Shown here: piece after piece, positions 38,401 through 50,016 of the stretch
Position numbering within the stretch: position 1 is the first letter of the stretch
Layout: each line of letters opens with the position of its first letter
Source: Rhopalosiphum padi
Lineage: Eukaryota > Arthropoda > Insecta > Hemiptera > Aphididae
NCBI RefSeq assembly: GCF_020882245.1
Contig: NC_083597.1
Span: forward strand, 65,698,152 to 65,762,151
DNA length: 64,000 bases
Direction: 5' to 3'
The notes under the pieces: model-generated
Seen by the model: only the letters and a program-made list of their open reading frames with translations
The model's database searches: none
Told to the model about the DNA's origin: nothing
Program-made: the position numbers and the translations under genes

Positions 38401-41400
38401 ACTTAAAAATGAAAACTATTCACGAAGAAGCTAAAACGTACTATAAACGTTTTTTCAACAAAATGCCTTTTCACCCAAACCCACTGATATACGGTTTAAC
38501 CACTCACACGATTCCTGAAAAAGTGAAAACCCACCACGGCATCTGAATAGAAACTGGTGCAGAGATCTTCTTAATAATTAACGAAAAAAATAATAATAAT
38601 AATAATAAAAAATTAAATTTAAATTTAAAAAATATACACATATACTTAAGTAAAAGAAAGTGTAATTACTGGATTGTTTCTTCACTCACCCTATTCATGT
38701 TTTTAAAATAATGCCGCACATATCCTTATTATACCTTAGAGTATAGACTGTATATTATTCTCTAATAAAATTTAAAAAATAAATTTGCGATAGCAAAGTA
38801 TATCCAAACGGGATAAACGCGCGAATAAAAGAAAATTTCTAAAATCTAAATACTAAATAATAGCTTATTTTTAAGTCGACAATACAAATAGTTAGGTAAT
38901 CAAATTTAATATTTTAGCCAAAGTTTTTTAATCATTTTGTATATAACTCTTATTGTAAAAACATTTACTGTTGTAACATTTACATTACATTATATTTATT
39001 GCTGGTATATCATAATTAAATAGTATTTATAAATAAGTAAATACGTATTGTATATTATATTTATAAAGACGAAATACATACTTTTGATTAACTACATTGA
39101 TAATAATAATAATTTTAAATTTACAAACACAGATACTTATATTCTCGTATAATTGTTCGTTTTATTTAAGTATCTATACAACCTATATATAATAGCATTA
39201 GATATAAAATAAATTTATATTTTTAATTGAACGTGAGTTTATTTAATCGAAAATAAAATAATTTTTCAATAATTAATAAATAATATTATTATAATTTTGT
39301 AGTAAACTTACCATCATATGTTCAAATTTTTCTTCTATTTTCTTTTTCTTTGAAATTCCCATTATGAATAAAATTCGCTTAAAATAATAAAAATGAAATC
39401 AATATAAAGTTCAAAATAATTTTCTTGATATTTATATATTGTAAATAGTTATTAAACTTTGTATCAATGAAAGCAGTTATTATTTGGTAACTGAAATAAA
39501 ACAAACATTATAAGTAACAAATCTAAAATAAATATTTCGATGATATCAAAAGCATAATGATTGAATATAATATCTTTATGAAAGTTATCGAAAATACTGA
39601 TATTGACATAGAAGGGCGCTTTAAAAAGCAATGATCATGGATAATGGAACCTATGGCTATTAAATCCATAGACTTATATTATAAGTCTATGATTAAATCG
39701 TTCTATTTATCAGCTGATTGCAAACAATTATTGACAACTTTACTGATAAATAATAAATTAGAATCAATTAGTGTCCAAAAACTAAATAATCAAGTCTCGA
39801 TAAGGTACGGTCAAGATCCATTGATTTTAAGAGCCTATATATTTTTATAAAATATTTTTATTTAAATAAATTTGTTTTAAAATATTTTATTTTTTGTACA
39901 CGTTCAAAAATAAAATAAAAATGTTAATATTACAAAAAGTTAAATTCCTATCAAATTTAAATTTCTATTACAAAATGATAAAATTTATAAATTGTGAAAA
40001 TGGAAGGAAAAATGCAGTTGAAATAATTCAATAAGATACAAGGTATTACCATAATATAATTATTGAAGTATAATCAATAATTAATAATATTAATATAGTT
40101 GATTGATATAGAGTGTTATTAACATATTTGTATGAGATAAAAATAATTTATATTAGTGTCTATTGATTAAAATATAATTATTATTACTGCAGTGATATTT
40201 AGATATCTAGGTTTGGATAATTTTTCATTACATATAAAATTATAATATTATATAATTATTTTCATTATTGAGTTTTACTAGTTTTTTTTTAATTTTTTTT
40301 TTTTAACGGTATTTAAATAAAACATTATAACAAAACCATTCAAATAGTAATTCAAATCTGTCTTAAGTGATAATGGTTAAAGTTTAAGTATTGAAAGCTT
40401 GCGTGTCTACAGTGTTCCAAGATACAATGTAGTTTTATTCTTTGTTTGTATATATTTTTTGATTTATGTTTATAAAAAGCAAAATGTGCATTCAAAAAAA
40501 TTTAATTATTACGATTATATTTTTCTTATAATATCAGGATAAAATAAAGATACGAAAAATGAAATCATCCTAAATAATTCGTTTTCGAGATATATCTTTT
40601 TAAAATTTCTAGTAAGCAGTGTTTTTACTTACTTTTAAATAAATTTGGGCGTATTAGATTTTATAAACAATATAGATAACACTACAAATTAAATAAACTT
40701 ACAAGTTTTAACTTTGTTATTATTTGAATTTTAATTGTAGAGTTTATTTATATTTTTATTTAATTTCAATTCCTGTGAGTTTGGTTTGAATTCGAGAAAT
40801 TAATAAAAGTTGTATTCAAATGTTAATAAAGATAGAAATAATGAAATTTTAATTAACACATAGGCGATGGGTGTGTTTTAACAAAAAGCAATATATACAT
40901 ATATATTATTTTTAAATATGTGTTTTTGAAGAATATTTTTAAGTTTGTCTGATTATAAAACCACAAGGAGTACATTTATTTAATTAATGGAATAATTATA
41001 ATTATAATAAACGATATTTGCGTTTTATTGCATGACCTTGTTACTATATAATTAAAATTCAGTTTTTTGGTATAGTTACTGTACTTTACAATAAATTAGC
41101 AATCAAACCACTATTCGATTAATAAAACATTTTAATAATTTGTCATAATTTCAAAAAATATCAACGTTATTAAAAAAAAAATTCGTATGATTTGAAGTAA
41201 TTTTGTACAAAATAATATTTTTTGAAAGCACTATTATTTTTATAACTAAAATTTTTTAATGTTTTTCTTTTTTGATCGACAACTTAAATTTTTAATTTAT
41301 TATTCCAATTCAAAATATTTTTTGAATTATTCCGATGCGCAAAAATTGAATTTTCAACGAGTATAACGTAGAAAGTTCATTAGTAAAAAGTATTTAAAGC

Positions 41401-44400
41401 TTTAATGACTGAAGAAATGAATAAACATTATCCCTATGCCACTCCAAGCTACTTGTCTTAACTTAAAATACGTTACTAATTGACTTAACTACTTTTGAAA
41501 TTCAATTTATACATCAAAATATCTACATAATACAATATAATTGTTCCTATATTATAATGCGGTAGCCACTGACCAGTATATACGAGCTATAGGTATGTTG
41601 TGTAATCGATTTATGCGTGTATGTAGTAAGGTCACCGATTACCTCCACCAATTTGTTTTCATTTATTTATTCTTTTTTCTTTTTTTTAACTGATTACCCG
41701 ACAACTCTACTATTGTGTGAATTGGTTAATTATCGTCTTGGCCACGCGGATTTTCGGCGTACATTTTGCATACAATTATTCATTATTGTAATGGGAAACT
41801 GCAGCACTACATGATACTGTGGACGTAATAATATATTTATCGATTGAAGAGACCTTGTTCTATAAAATCGAAAACTACATAATATATTATTATAATTTAT
41901 TATATATAAAAGAAAATCTTGTTACACCGAACACGGTGCACCGTCTGCGTGCATGACGCAATATGGAAATGTGCAGCAGGTGTGTATATGATAGCAGTCC
42001 GCAAATTCCGTTTCCTGCACCGAGACGGACTCGACACTATAATATATAATATGGCGAGTGTGACGTATCTGCGTATCTATTTTTACATGTATACAGTTAT
42101 TCTGTCTATAGGTACCTATGCACGATTGTAGTGGAGACGGTGTACCCTTCAATCGTTTTGTAAGTCAAAGCGTACTTCCTAATATTTAATTAAGCGAGGT
42201 TAGGTTTGGAATGGATAGCCTTCACTCAGTTTTATATTCGAAAAAGTAATGTTTTTTTTAAATGTCTTTAGGAGTGAAAGAAATTCGATAATATAAATCG
42301 CGGTACCTAATAAAATCTATGTGATATATGTCTGTATATACTGTAAATAGGCTATAGGGAATACGGAAAATATATAAACGGTGTGCAGAAAAGAAATTGA
42401 AAGACATTGTCATCGTTTACAGATCAGAATAACTATCGTAAAAACTGAATATAAAAAGTATAACTATATCATATTATATCTGTAAAAAATATCCGATCGC
42501 AGCTAAGTTGATATATTTTTTTCTCGGCAGTCTTAGCGTAATGAAAATAACAATAATTTCGATTATTACGGAAGTGGAAATAGAAATCTGAAATAAGTGA
42601 TAAATGATAATTATCGGATAAGCATAATCTGCAATTATTGTACACAATGTACCTATTTTAGTCAAGTAGTTACCAATTGTATAGGTAGTAATTTTATTAC
42701 AGGCGGCATGTAGGTAGTATTAATGCAACTTTGATATCAATAAAAAAAAAAGAAAATAGTTAATGGATAAAATAAGAATTGACGTGAACAAATTAAAATG
42801 GTTTATCATGTAAATTGTATACCTACGACTGAATTAGACTGATAAGTTATGAGAAACACGGTTATAAAGTGTCTAGTAGTTTACTTTAATACATTAACAC
42901 ATAATGACTTTTATATTCACCTATACTTACTACTGTGTGCAACTTTAACTTTATAACAGATGATAAATTATACGTCTTATGAATATCGTTTTTCCGATTC
43001 ACTTGTGTATTGTATGTGGTTAGAAAGTGTATTAGTTATTTACAGGGTGATTCATTATTATAAGCATGCTCACTGCCATTTTATTCTTTTAATAATGAAT
43101 TTATTAAAATTTTAATGTTTGAGATTTTTAAATATACTTAAAGGTCTTATTTTAAACTTCTTGAGATTTTTTTTTACTACTCATAAACAACCTATTATCC
43201 TTAGTGCATAAAGTTAAAAACTTTTCGTTCAAATATTGATTTTCATAAATCAAAATTTTCAAAAAAAAAAAAAATTATATACATATGGTCTAACTATATT
43301 TAAAAATTCCAAAGATCTGATTTTTATTGAAAAAAAATAATGGTAAGTATCAGGCTTGATGAATTACTCTGTATACACACTGTGTTTATATCGTAGTTAG
43401 AGGTAAATATTGGAAACAGACACAACACAATACGATCGAATTACCTATGGTTGGTTTAAAATCAAATTAAATGTCGTTGCTCGTCCACCATCAATACAAA
43501 CTGATATCACTTTGTATAGGTACATTATAATATAATAAAGGATACTCAGGATACTCCGTGTGTAAAATTTAGAGCTATAGATATTATATAGACTTCTATT
43601 TTATAGTCGTGTAATATTATAAACTTATAAATTAATAATGTCTATTAATTTGTTTGAGATATACCTGGTACGCTAAACATTATAATATGTCTATATTATA
43701 GATAATGTCACGTATAGGGCACATGCATATGTATAAAATATAAATGAGGTAAATATTCACGATCGTGTCAAAGGATCGTCTGGGTCTTATACGCCTGAAT
43801 ATCGTCCACGATGTATAGATGCAACTACGTCGATTATAATTGTAATCATGTTATTGTGACTATTTACATATACCTATAAACGATGCATATTATTACATCT
43901 ATTATCGTATACTATTATGCACTACTACCCACGTCCTATACGAATCCCTTTCAATTTTGTAAAATATAGTTTAATAAAAGTATTTAAAATATACTTATTG
44001 AAGTTTTGTCACTGGACGCTCATTTCTATCAAACCACTGCGTCTTGCTATTTTTTACATCGCGTATAATTATACACTTTTTATATTTTCAACAATAAAAG
44101 AAAAGAAAATATACAAAATTATAAAAACCACTTGTTTTACGAGAATATTTAACGTATAGTATTAAAATAAAAAAACAAGTATTTTAAAATTAATTATAAA
44201 AATGATGTAACTTTTTTTTAAATTTATGTTGTCGTACTATATTCTAGACTCCAGTTATAGTGTTAAAAGTTAAAACCGTCTGATAAATATTATTAGTCTT
44301 TACAATACAAAACTATAGTTTTTTAATCGCTGGCTGTTATTAAACTATGGTATACAATATATTTAAATATAATAACACGAAAAAGTAAAATTGGTTTTTA

Positions 44401-47400
44401 TTTTTAATTGGGATGTAAAAAAAAAATTGTATAGTTTGTGTTTTCGCGGGTTTCTGATCAAATATCACGTGTAACGTCGTCGTCGCCCGCATGTTGAGGA
44501 TTCTCTATAAATTATATATACATGTATCATCAATCAACCAATCGATCAGATCTTCGGACGTGCACTCCTCTCCAATCACATGAACACCGTCTAACAAATC
44601 GTAAAATGTGACTTACCCACGCAATAATATGTACACACACACATAGTACATACAAGAACACAAGTCATGCTATCTATAAATCATATATTATCTTAGGTTT
44701 CCTTTTTTTTTTTTTACAGATATTAACACTTTGGCTCGAAAAATACACCACAAAAACGGCACCTCCGTGCCCATAGAAATCTACGTTAGCTACACGAACA
44801 ATCCGTGGGGACCGTCGGCTTTGTTGGAGACCGGCCAATCTGGTGGTAGAGACCAATACAGGTACGAAAAGGGCACGATTAAATAGTGTGTTTGTAATAT
44901 ATGAGATAATACATTTATACGTTATACACTCGTTACTTTAGAAGACATTAATATTTTTCAAAATATTTCTTTTACAAGTTAGTACAAAATAACACTTTTG
45001 GAGAAAAAAATGTATTTTAATTATTTTTATAATTTAAAATTTTACTTATTTTTAATGGGAACATATGTTTTTAATTTCATATTCCCACATTCAAGTATGT
45101 AACAGAGTATAAAAATCGAACTTCGAACGAGTAGTGAGAAATGAGTTATATGTATTTAAAGATGAGGAGTAAAGTAGTGAATCAACATTTTGTGAGGTAC
45201 CTACTGCATTCCGATCACCTTAACTTAGAATACTTATAAACTACTCTTTCAAAATTAAATTTTTATACATCGAAGTATTCCAAAAATATTTTGTTTTGGA
45301 ATAAGGAATTACAAATGCATGTTGTAATTATTGAAAATAAATAAAAATAATGATAACAAGTAATAACTAATAATATATATTAAATAATATTAAAAAAAAA
45401 AAAAAAGTTTTTAAAAACGCAAATAGATTTTGAAATAATGAATGTCTTACCTTGAATGGATCACTCGGAATATACTTAGGATACATTTTTTTTATCCCAA
45501 ATCAGCATGATCATGTCTTATCCAAAAATCTTTGGGTATGATATGACTTTTCTTTATTTAAGTACAGTAAACATATAAATATAATATATGGTACATCAAA
45601 TAATATAATAATCAAAGTAAATACCTATCCCAAGTTTTTCTTATGTTTTCGTCATCCAAATATTATTGGTCACGCATTATTACACGATTTTGTCTATTTT
45701 ATGATAAAACAATCATCAATCACCATGCATAAATTATACATAAATCCGACGTATATTACTGAAAACTCTATGAATCATATTTTGTATGTATACTTATAGT
45801 TTATACAGTTATATACCTACCTATTTATAATGTTCGTACACAAGACATCAAACAATACAAAATATATGCAAATGCTGCACGAAAGTCCTTGCTCTAATTA
45901 CCTACAATTACATATATTTAGAAGGTCAATATCTAATATGTTTTGTTGTTAATTTTCCATGTTCGTATTTGCATTGTTTTAGACCCAAAAGGAGTGTATA
46001 TCAGCTGTACAATATGGTCGTATGCGCTACCGGTTGCAATCCAATTTCTTACCTCGGCTACGGCTGTTACTGTGGTTTCCTGGGTTCTGGATCGCCGGTT
46101 GATCCCATAGACAAGTTAATAAACACAATAAATCTATTTGTCGTTAATTGAACGATGAAAATTCATACATTGTTTTGCTTTATTCTTTTCGGACAATTTT
46201 TAGTTGCTGCAAAATGCACGATTGGTGCTACGACAGTGCCGATTGCCCAATGTTCCTCGAATACTTTACGCCGTACGTCTGGACGTGCTACAACAAAAAA
46301 CCATTGTGTTGTAAGTACATCATCATTAACGAATTAAAAAAAAAAGGTTGATCGTCGGTATTTTGTCGTAACAACGATGATTATATGATTTATAAATAGT
46401 CGGGTAAAAATGTATAAAACGATCGTATTCGTAGTCAACGAATAATTTACAATAATACGATTACACAGAAAAAAACAGCAACGTTCGAGGCGTGTACTAA
46501 GACGCTGTGTTTGTACATTGTGATGAGAACGTTTTTAACCCACGTATGACAGTGCGAGCATATTATTTTAAACACTACAGTAAAGATCAATGTAATTGTC
46601 GGCAGCGCAGTTTCCATACCTTTCCGTGAAAGGAGTTTATAATAAATTCTTTATTTATTTAATAAACAGTTTTAAATAACATGCAACTTCCTACATAACA
46701 TATCACAACCTAGCTGCGTCAATTACACGCGATTACAAAAAAAAAAAAAAAAAATCCGTAGTTTATACTGTTTATAGTATTCATTCTTCGACCAATTGTA
46801 TCGAATGCGTAGGTATACCGTCACAACGGAATATCATCGGTTTGGAGAAACAAAGTAATTAAAATAACATGTCTACACTGCTATATATTATAATATTATA
46901 TAAAATCTGCTCTGTATTCTTGACACAATAATGTGATGAAATTTGAATTGTCTGTAGTGTGTATATATATTAAGCAATTTCTAAATCTCAAAAACATGTA
47001 CCTAATGATTAAAACACGTCGTCAGTTGTCACGACATAAAAACTGAAACTCTGCAAATGTCGATTATACCTAGTTAATCATAAAGAACCTGTAGAATAAT
47101 ACTGCATGCAGTGTATATATAAGTATAATATGTTAAATCTAATGAATTAGCTAATGACCCAACACCCAAGAAACGTTAAAAAATAACCGCACGTAAAAAC
47201 GTTATTCAGTTCAATTAGGATACGAATACATAGACATTATTCTCTATAATATAATACTATCTAATAAAAGGCAAAAAATGTTTGATATTTGAAAGGGAAC
47301 CGGAGTAATTGAGCAAAGCTAAGCTAATTACCTTAGTAACTGAAGCTGTAATAATGATAAGAAGAATAAGTATAAAAAATATATTTTACGTGTTATTTGC

Positions 47401-49023
47401 AAAAATATAGAAGTATATATATACAATATATAATAATAATAGCTGCAGGTAATAAATACAATTCTGCAAAATTGCGTATAAAAAGGGAGAAGCGGTGAAA
47501 CGTAAAACATTAAATACATTCACGAAACAATACAATAATATGTGTTATGTATACCGGTTATTATAATAATTAGATATTACCTGCACTTCTCAGCAATTGT
47601 GTATATGTAGAGCGTATATATTATTATAAATAACTGTGCAGATTATATAACAAAGGGGAAAATGCTGCAACGAACAAAGTTCCCGTTGAGAAGTGTACAA
47701 AAAAATTTATAATAACGCCGTGCGCAATAATTCAAAGCGATCATTATTTTCACCTTAAAAATACAGATACTACACATAACTATATAGGTATATTATGATA
47801 TGACATACCCGTATAACCCAACGTCCTAACCTGCGTATTATAATGTTATGTACTGCAATCGTCTCGTTTGTTCCAAAATAAAAACCGAATGTACGACATG
47901 ACAACATACGCGTGCACACGTTTTTTTTAGTAAAATAACAATAATAATGATCTTCATATAATAGTTATTCAAACGGAGGAAATATTGGTGCAATTTTGCA
48001 ATATTAACGTTAAAACTACGGCTAGAAAGATTTTTCGTGGTGTATATTATTATAACGCACACTACCTATCGTAGTTGATATCAATAAGCTCGGCAATCGG
48101 CTTACGCGTCTTATAGATTGATCCGTTACTCGTTTAACCTTTTTTTTTTTTTCTGTAACTTTTTAGCTTATTTAGATGTTTCTTCGATTTATACCCCCAC
48201 GCGCGGTGTACGCGCCTTGAGAACGGTATAGACATTAACCATAGCAGGCAACGGTTACGATTTCGTATAAATCAAAAACATAACAAAATATAATAATGTA
48301 ACTTATTTAAACGCGGACCCATATTAGGTATACATAGTACACGGCTAATAAATCGAAAAAACTACTGCCTCGACGTGGACCGAACGATACAGGTAAGCCT
48401 TTGATAGTTTGATATACCCTATTATAGTTGACATTTGGGGGAAGGGATGCAATTATTTTACTATCAGCCAGTTCTCACCGCATATTATTAACTATATTGT
48501 TTAGTTTAAGTCATTTTTTACCTCGATCTTTAACTATTTTTACGTTTACACCGTGGGCGTTTTAATAAAAAGTATCGATATATACAATATAATATACTCT
48601 GCATGTAGGTGATAAATATATTAGACTATTAGAGAATTGTGACTTTTACACTTCACTAATGTAATGTCATGAAAATGTCTTAAACACTGTTAAAAAAATA
48701 TTATATTAGGTATATGATGGAATAAAAACTAAAAATTCGAATCATAAAAATTTCCCCGTGGTAATCGGTGCAGCTTTTAAGTCGAAGGGCTCGCGATATA
48801 CTCGCATTGTCGTACAGCTCGTAATGTATCATTGTAATATTTTCATCTATAATATCACATCTATTTAACTGTTGCTCACACAGCATTAGGAGGTGGCTGC
48901 AGTCAGCGGTTGTGCGAGTGTGATCAAAAGCTGGCCATGTGCTTGAAACGTTTTGGGTGCCCAACGCAGAAGGCGATTTGCAAAACAAGCCCTTGGAGAT
49001 GGTTCCAGAACATGTTGTTCTGA
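29406..49023 (+). CDS. Secreted phospholipase A2 (group I/II-type fold), five exons
   Basis: Joining exons 29406-29472, 44720-44861, 45983-46114, 46204-46310 and 48884-49023 gives 588 bases, exactly 196 codons, with every junction GT-AG and in phase (phases 1, 2, 2, 1). The product hydrolyses the sn-2 ester of phospholipids outside the cell. It has a signal peptide (residues 1-22, core IIYTLLAIL) and a propeptide-like stretch. The calcium loop YGCYCGFLGSGSPVD lies at 96-110. The catalytic motif CCKMHDWCY lies at 115-123, with His119-Asp120 and Tyr123, and the second catalytic Asp is Asp163 in CECD. There are 14 Cys after the signal peptide and the tail is SPWRWFQN. The loop has Leu103 where the vertebrate consensus has the calcium-liganding Gly32. 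The main ligand Asp120 is kept. Length is normal for insect sPLA2s. Intron 1 is about 15.2 kb and could hide an extra exon (see 35167-35262). Confidence is high for exons 2-5 and moderate for exon 1. Confidence 0.88.
30642..31370 (+). other. Unassigned coding-like patch (possible receptor-gene relic)
   Basis: An ATG-initiated 86-residue hydrophobic frame (30,642-30,902) is followed by a second frame that includes VVPVETNWFDFMTFTLSQTT and YTYILLSLC up to a good donor (TGT|GTAAGT at about 31,102). A TATTACAG acceptor follows about 35 bases later. The sequence FTxSQTTYTYILL loosely recalls the last transmembrane segment of insect odorant receptors (FxxxxKTxYSYFxLL). No full domain is visible and stops separate the frames. 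If real it is a broken gene nested in the PLA2 intron. A chance origin is also plausible. Confidence 0.2.
31369..31394. repeat. Perfect 26-bp palindrome
   Basis: Arm GATTTTCAATTTC followed directly by its exact reverse complement. The symmetry stops at the flanks. No function is assigned. Confidence 0.9.
35139..35162. repeat. (TA)12 microsatellite
   Basis: Uninterrupted TA repeat directly upstream of the candidate cassette exon. Confidence 0.9.
35167..35262 (+). CDS. Candidate 32-codon cassette exon in PLA2 intron 1
   Basis: The stretch is flanked by TACCAG| and GAAG|GTAAGT. It is 96 bases (32 codons), has no stop, and is phase 1 at both ends. It could therefore be included between exons 1 and 2 without disturbing the frame, giving a 227-residue product. 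It would encode GDTPTIIYGMHLLQ ... CQSGEYNTE in the propeptide region. Against it, the acceptor is preceded by a TA repeat, not a pyrimidine tract, and a 96-base open stretch can arise by chance. Transcript evidence would decide. Confidence 0.35.
36800..37415. mobile_element. TIR element related to the Tc1/mariner-type MITE at 43 kb
   Basis: The left end reads TCAATCATGCTACACCATTT. The right end, reverse-complemented, reads GGTGATTTATGCTCACCCGC, an imperfect inverted repeat. The left interior (ATGAATTTATTAAAATcac ... TTTAAAcTTTGAGATTTTTGTACTACT) closely follows the left interior of the 43,043-43,371 element, so the two are copies of one family. The exact tips and the target duplication are not resolved. 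Non-coding. Confidence 0.45.
38145..38580 (+). pseudogene. Non-LTR (jockey-like) RT C-terminal relic
   Basis: The main frame (38,226-38,546) contains KLLIYKSLIKSMWTYIYGLQ then LWGNTKKSNLNKI, the post-palm KLxLYKxxIKPIWTYGxQLWG signature of jockey-clade retrotransposons. HPNPLIYGL appears later. Two frameshifts are visible. The upstream block NARIQLLKTLLS is in another frame before about 38,195. The terminal block HLNRNWCRDLLNN plus a stop is in a third frame near 38,536-38,575, the expected ORF2 C-terminus. A short A/T-rich (TAA) tail follows near 38,590. The element is 5'-truncated at about 38,140, as is usual for LINE insertions. Confidence 0.8.
41400..41530. repeat. Dispersed repeat family copy A
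   Basis: The segment CTTAACTTAAAATACGTTAC ... AAATTCAATTTATACATC recurs with changes at about 45,217-45,280 and partly at about 63,680-63,720. It is non-coding and the family class is unknown. Confidence 0.45.
43043..43371. mobile_element. Tc1/mariner-type MITE with TA target duplication
   Basis: 329 bp with terminal repeats CAGGGTGATTCATTA (left) and CAGAGTAATTCATCA (right, reverse-complemented), 12 of 15 identical, flanked by TA on both sides. TA duplication with CAG-start ends suits the Tc1/mariner superfamily. There is no open frame, so it is non-autonomous. A related copy sits at about 36,800. Confidence 0.65.
44720..44861 (+). CDS. PLA2 exon 2: propeptide region
   Basis: A long T-run and TTTACAG acceptor precede an open 142-base exon ending CAATACAG|GTACGA. 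It encodes DINTLARKIHHKNG and, later, NPWGPSALLETGQSGGRDQY, followed by a split Arg codon completed by exon 3. It lies upstream of the catalytic domain. The GC content is clearly higher than the flanks. Confidence 0.85.
45100..45310. repeat. Dispersed repeat family copy B (PLA2 intron 2)
   Basis: Contains GAGGTACCTACTGCATTCCG followed by CACCTTAACTTAGAATAC and a TTTTATACATCGAAGTATTC tail, parallel to the 41.4-kb copy. This resembles a repeat I recall as common in aphids (inference). Confidence 0.45.
45983..46114 (+). CDS. PLA2 exon 3: calcium-binding loop
   Basis: Acceptor TTTTAG, 132 bases, donor GACAA|GTTAAT (weaker than consensus). It encodes QLYNMVVCATGCNP and the loop GYGCYCGFLGSGSPVDPID. 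The last codon is split and becomes AAT (Asn114) with exon 4, directly before the catalytic CC pair. The intron to exon 4 is only 89 bases. Confidence 0.95.
46204..46310 (+). CDS. PLA2 exon 4: catalytic His-Asp motif
   Basis: Acceptor TTTTTAG, 107 bases, strong donor TGTT|GTAAGT. It encodes CCKMHDWCYDSADCPMF with the active-site His and calcium-binding Asp, then LEYFTPYVWTC. Overlapping frames in this interval are shadows. Confidence 0.95.
46737..46755 (+). repeat. A19 homopolymer in PLA2 intron 4
   Basis: An uninterrupted A run. No retrotransposed body was recognised upstream. Confidence 0.85.
48884..49023 (+). CDS. PLA2 exon 5: C-terminal half and stop
   Basis: Acceptor CTCACACAG, then LGGGCSQRLCECDQKLAMCL with the CECD motif carrying the second catalytic Asp. 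It continues to SPWRWFQNMLF and TGA at 49,021. A GTATGT donor-like site 10 bases past the stop might allow a 3'-UTR intron. The minus-strand frame 48,701-49,030 is antisense to this exon. Confidence 0.95.
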
Positions 49024-49091
49024 AAGGCAACGGTATGTATATATTTCTTATACATGTATATTGTGTGTATTACGATATTATACAGCTAATT

Positions 49092-50016
49092 CAGTGGCGA
49101 CGAGAGAAGTTTATAGAGTCTAAAAATTCTAAACTATAGTCAATTTTGAGATGATTAATGAAACCTAAAAATTAACCTAACCTCACGGACCCACTGTATT
49201 AGATATAATATTATTAATAACTATATTACGTATAAGTACCTCCCGAGTGACCGTTGGGGGAGGGGCGGGGAGGGGTAAAACCCCCCATCGGATCAAGAAA
49301 ATTATATTATAAATAATATTTATAGTATTTTAGATTATATACCGTTGTCATTAAATATTTATAATAGTTATTATTTATTAAATCGCATTTGCGCTCTTCC
49401 CACAACGTGATCGGTATCAAACTATATATTTTAATAATATTAGTGGTTAATATTAGTGTGGTCCACTATAGATGTCTACTGTCTAAACTCTAGATAGAAC
49501 ATTAATTGTTTCATATTTCATATTATTTGATATCACAGTATCACACTTCACACAGCCTTCCATATATTTCACAAAAAATCGTTGACTCTAATCAATATCA
49601 TAGATACATTAATATTTAATACTTAGTTAATATGATAAAATAAAAATAAAATTTATTTTTATTTTGTAAATAAGATAATATTAGTAATATTACAATAAGT
49701 ATACTCAAAAGTCTGATTTTTTTTTATCGTTATAAAACTCTATGATCTATAATTAACTCTATAGTATTTATTATTATTTGTTTACTAAGTGTTATAAAGT
49801 TTAATTTGATAAAATTATCAATTAAATAATTAAATACACATGATAATGTATTATTTTCACAAATACTTTATTGTATTTATGAAATGCTTTATTAGTTGCT
49901 TATTATATTTGTATATTGTACATAAAACTTATTAGTTCCCGTTTTCCTGATTAATTTTTTTTTTCAATAGCCCCCTCACCCCTACAATTTATTTCAAAAT
50001 CTCAGGCACTCCACTG
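49092..50016. repeat. Possible dispersed element with CAGTGG ends
   Basis: Begins CAGTGGCGACG and ends GGCACTCCACTG (reverse complement CAGTGGAGTGCC). The GGGGAGGGGTAAAACCCCCC block (about 49,268) and CCCCTCACCCCTAC block (about 49,972) near the ends resemble subterminal G-tracts of a repeat I associate with aphids. No target duplication was seen. It may overlap the PLA2 3' UTR. Confidence 0.3.

Larger units (their letters stand above)
29473..44719 (+). other. PLA2 intron 1 (about 15.2 kb)
   Basis: Contents seen: an unassigned hydrophobic coding-like patch (30,642-31,370), a 26-bp palindrome (31,369), TA tracts (35,139-35,162), a candidate cassette exon (35,167), two related TIR elements (about 36,800 and 43,043), a non-LTR RT relic (38,145) and a dispersed repeat copy (about 41,400). 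A TATA-like element in a GC-richer patch at 44,450-44,620, just before exon 2, could be an internal promoter but is unproven. Confidence 0.6.

Noticed and set aside
39644..39850. 68-residue plus frame
   Set aside because: Contains a 25-bp near-palindrome and has no similarity I can recognise. Probably chance or a short repeat.
44674..44856. 60-residue minus frame
   Set aside because: Antisense to PLA2 exon 2.
46148..46351. Additional plus frames over PLA2 exons 3-4
   Set aside because: They read through the 89-base intron, or exon 4 in a wrong frame. Only the spliced frame carries the PLA2 motifs.
48701..49030. 109-residue minus frame
   Set aside because: Antisense to PLA2 exon 5, with a low-complexity remainder.
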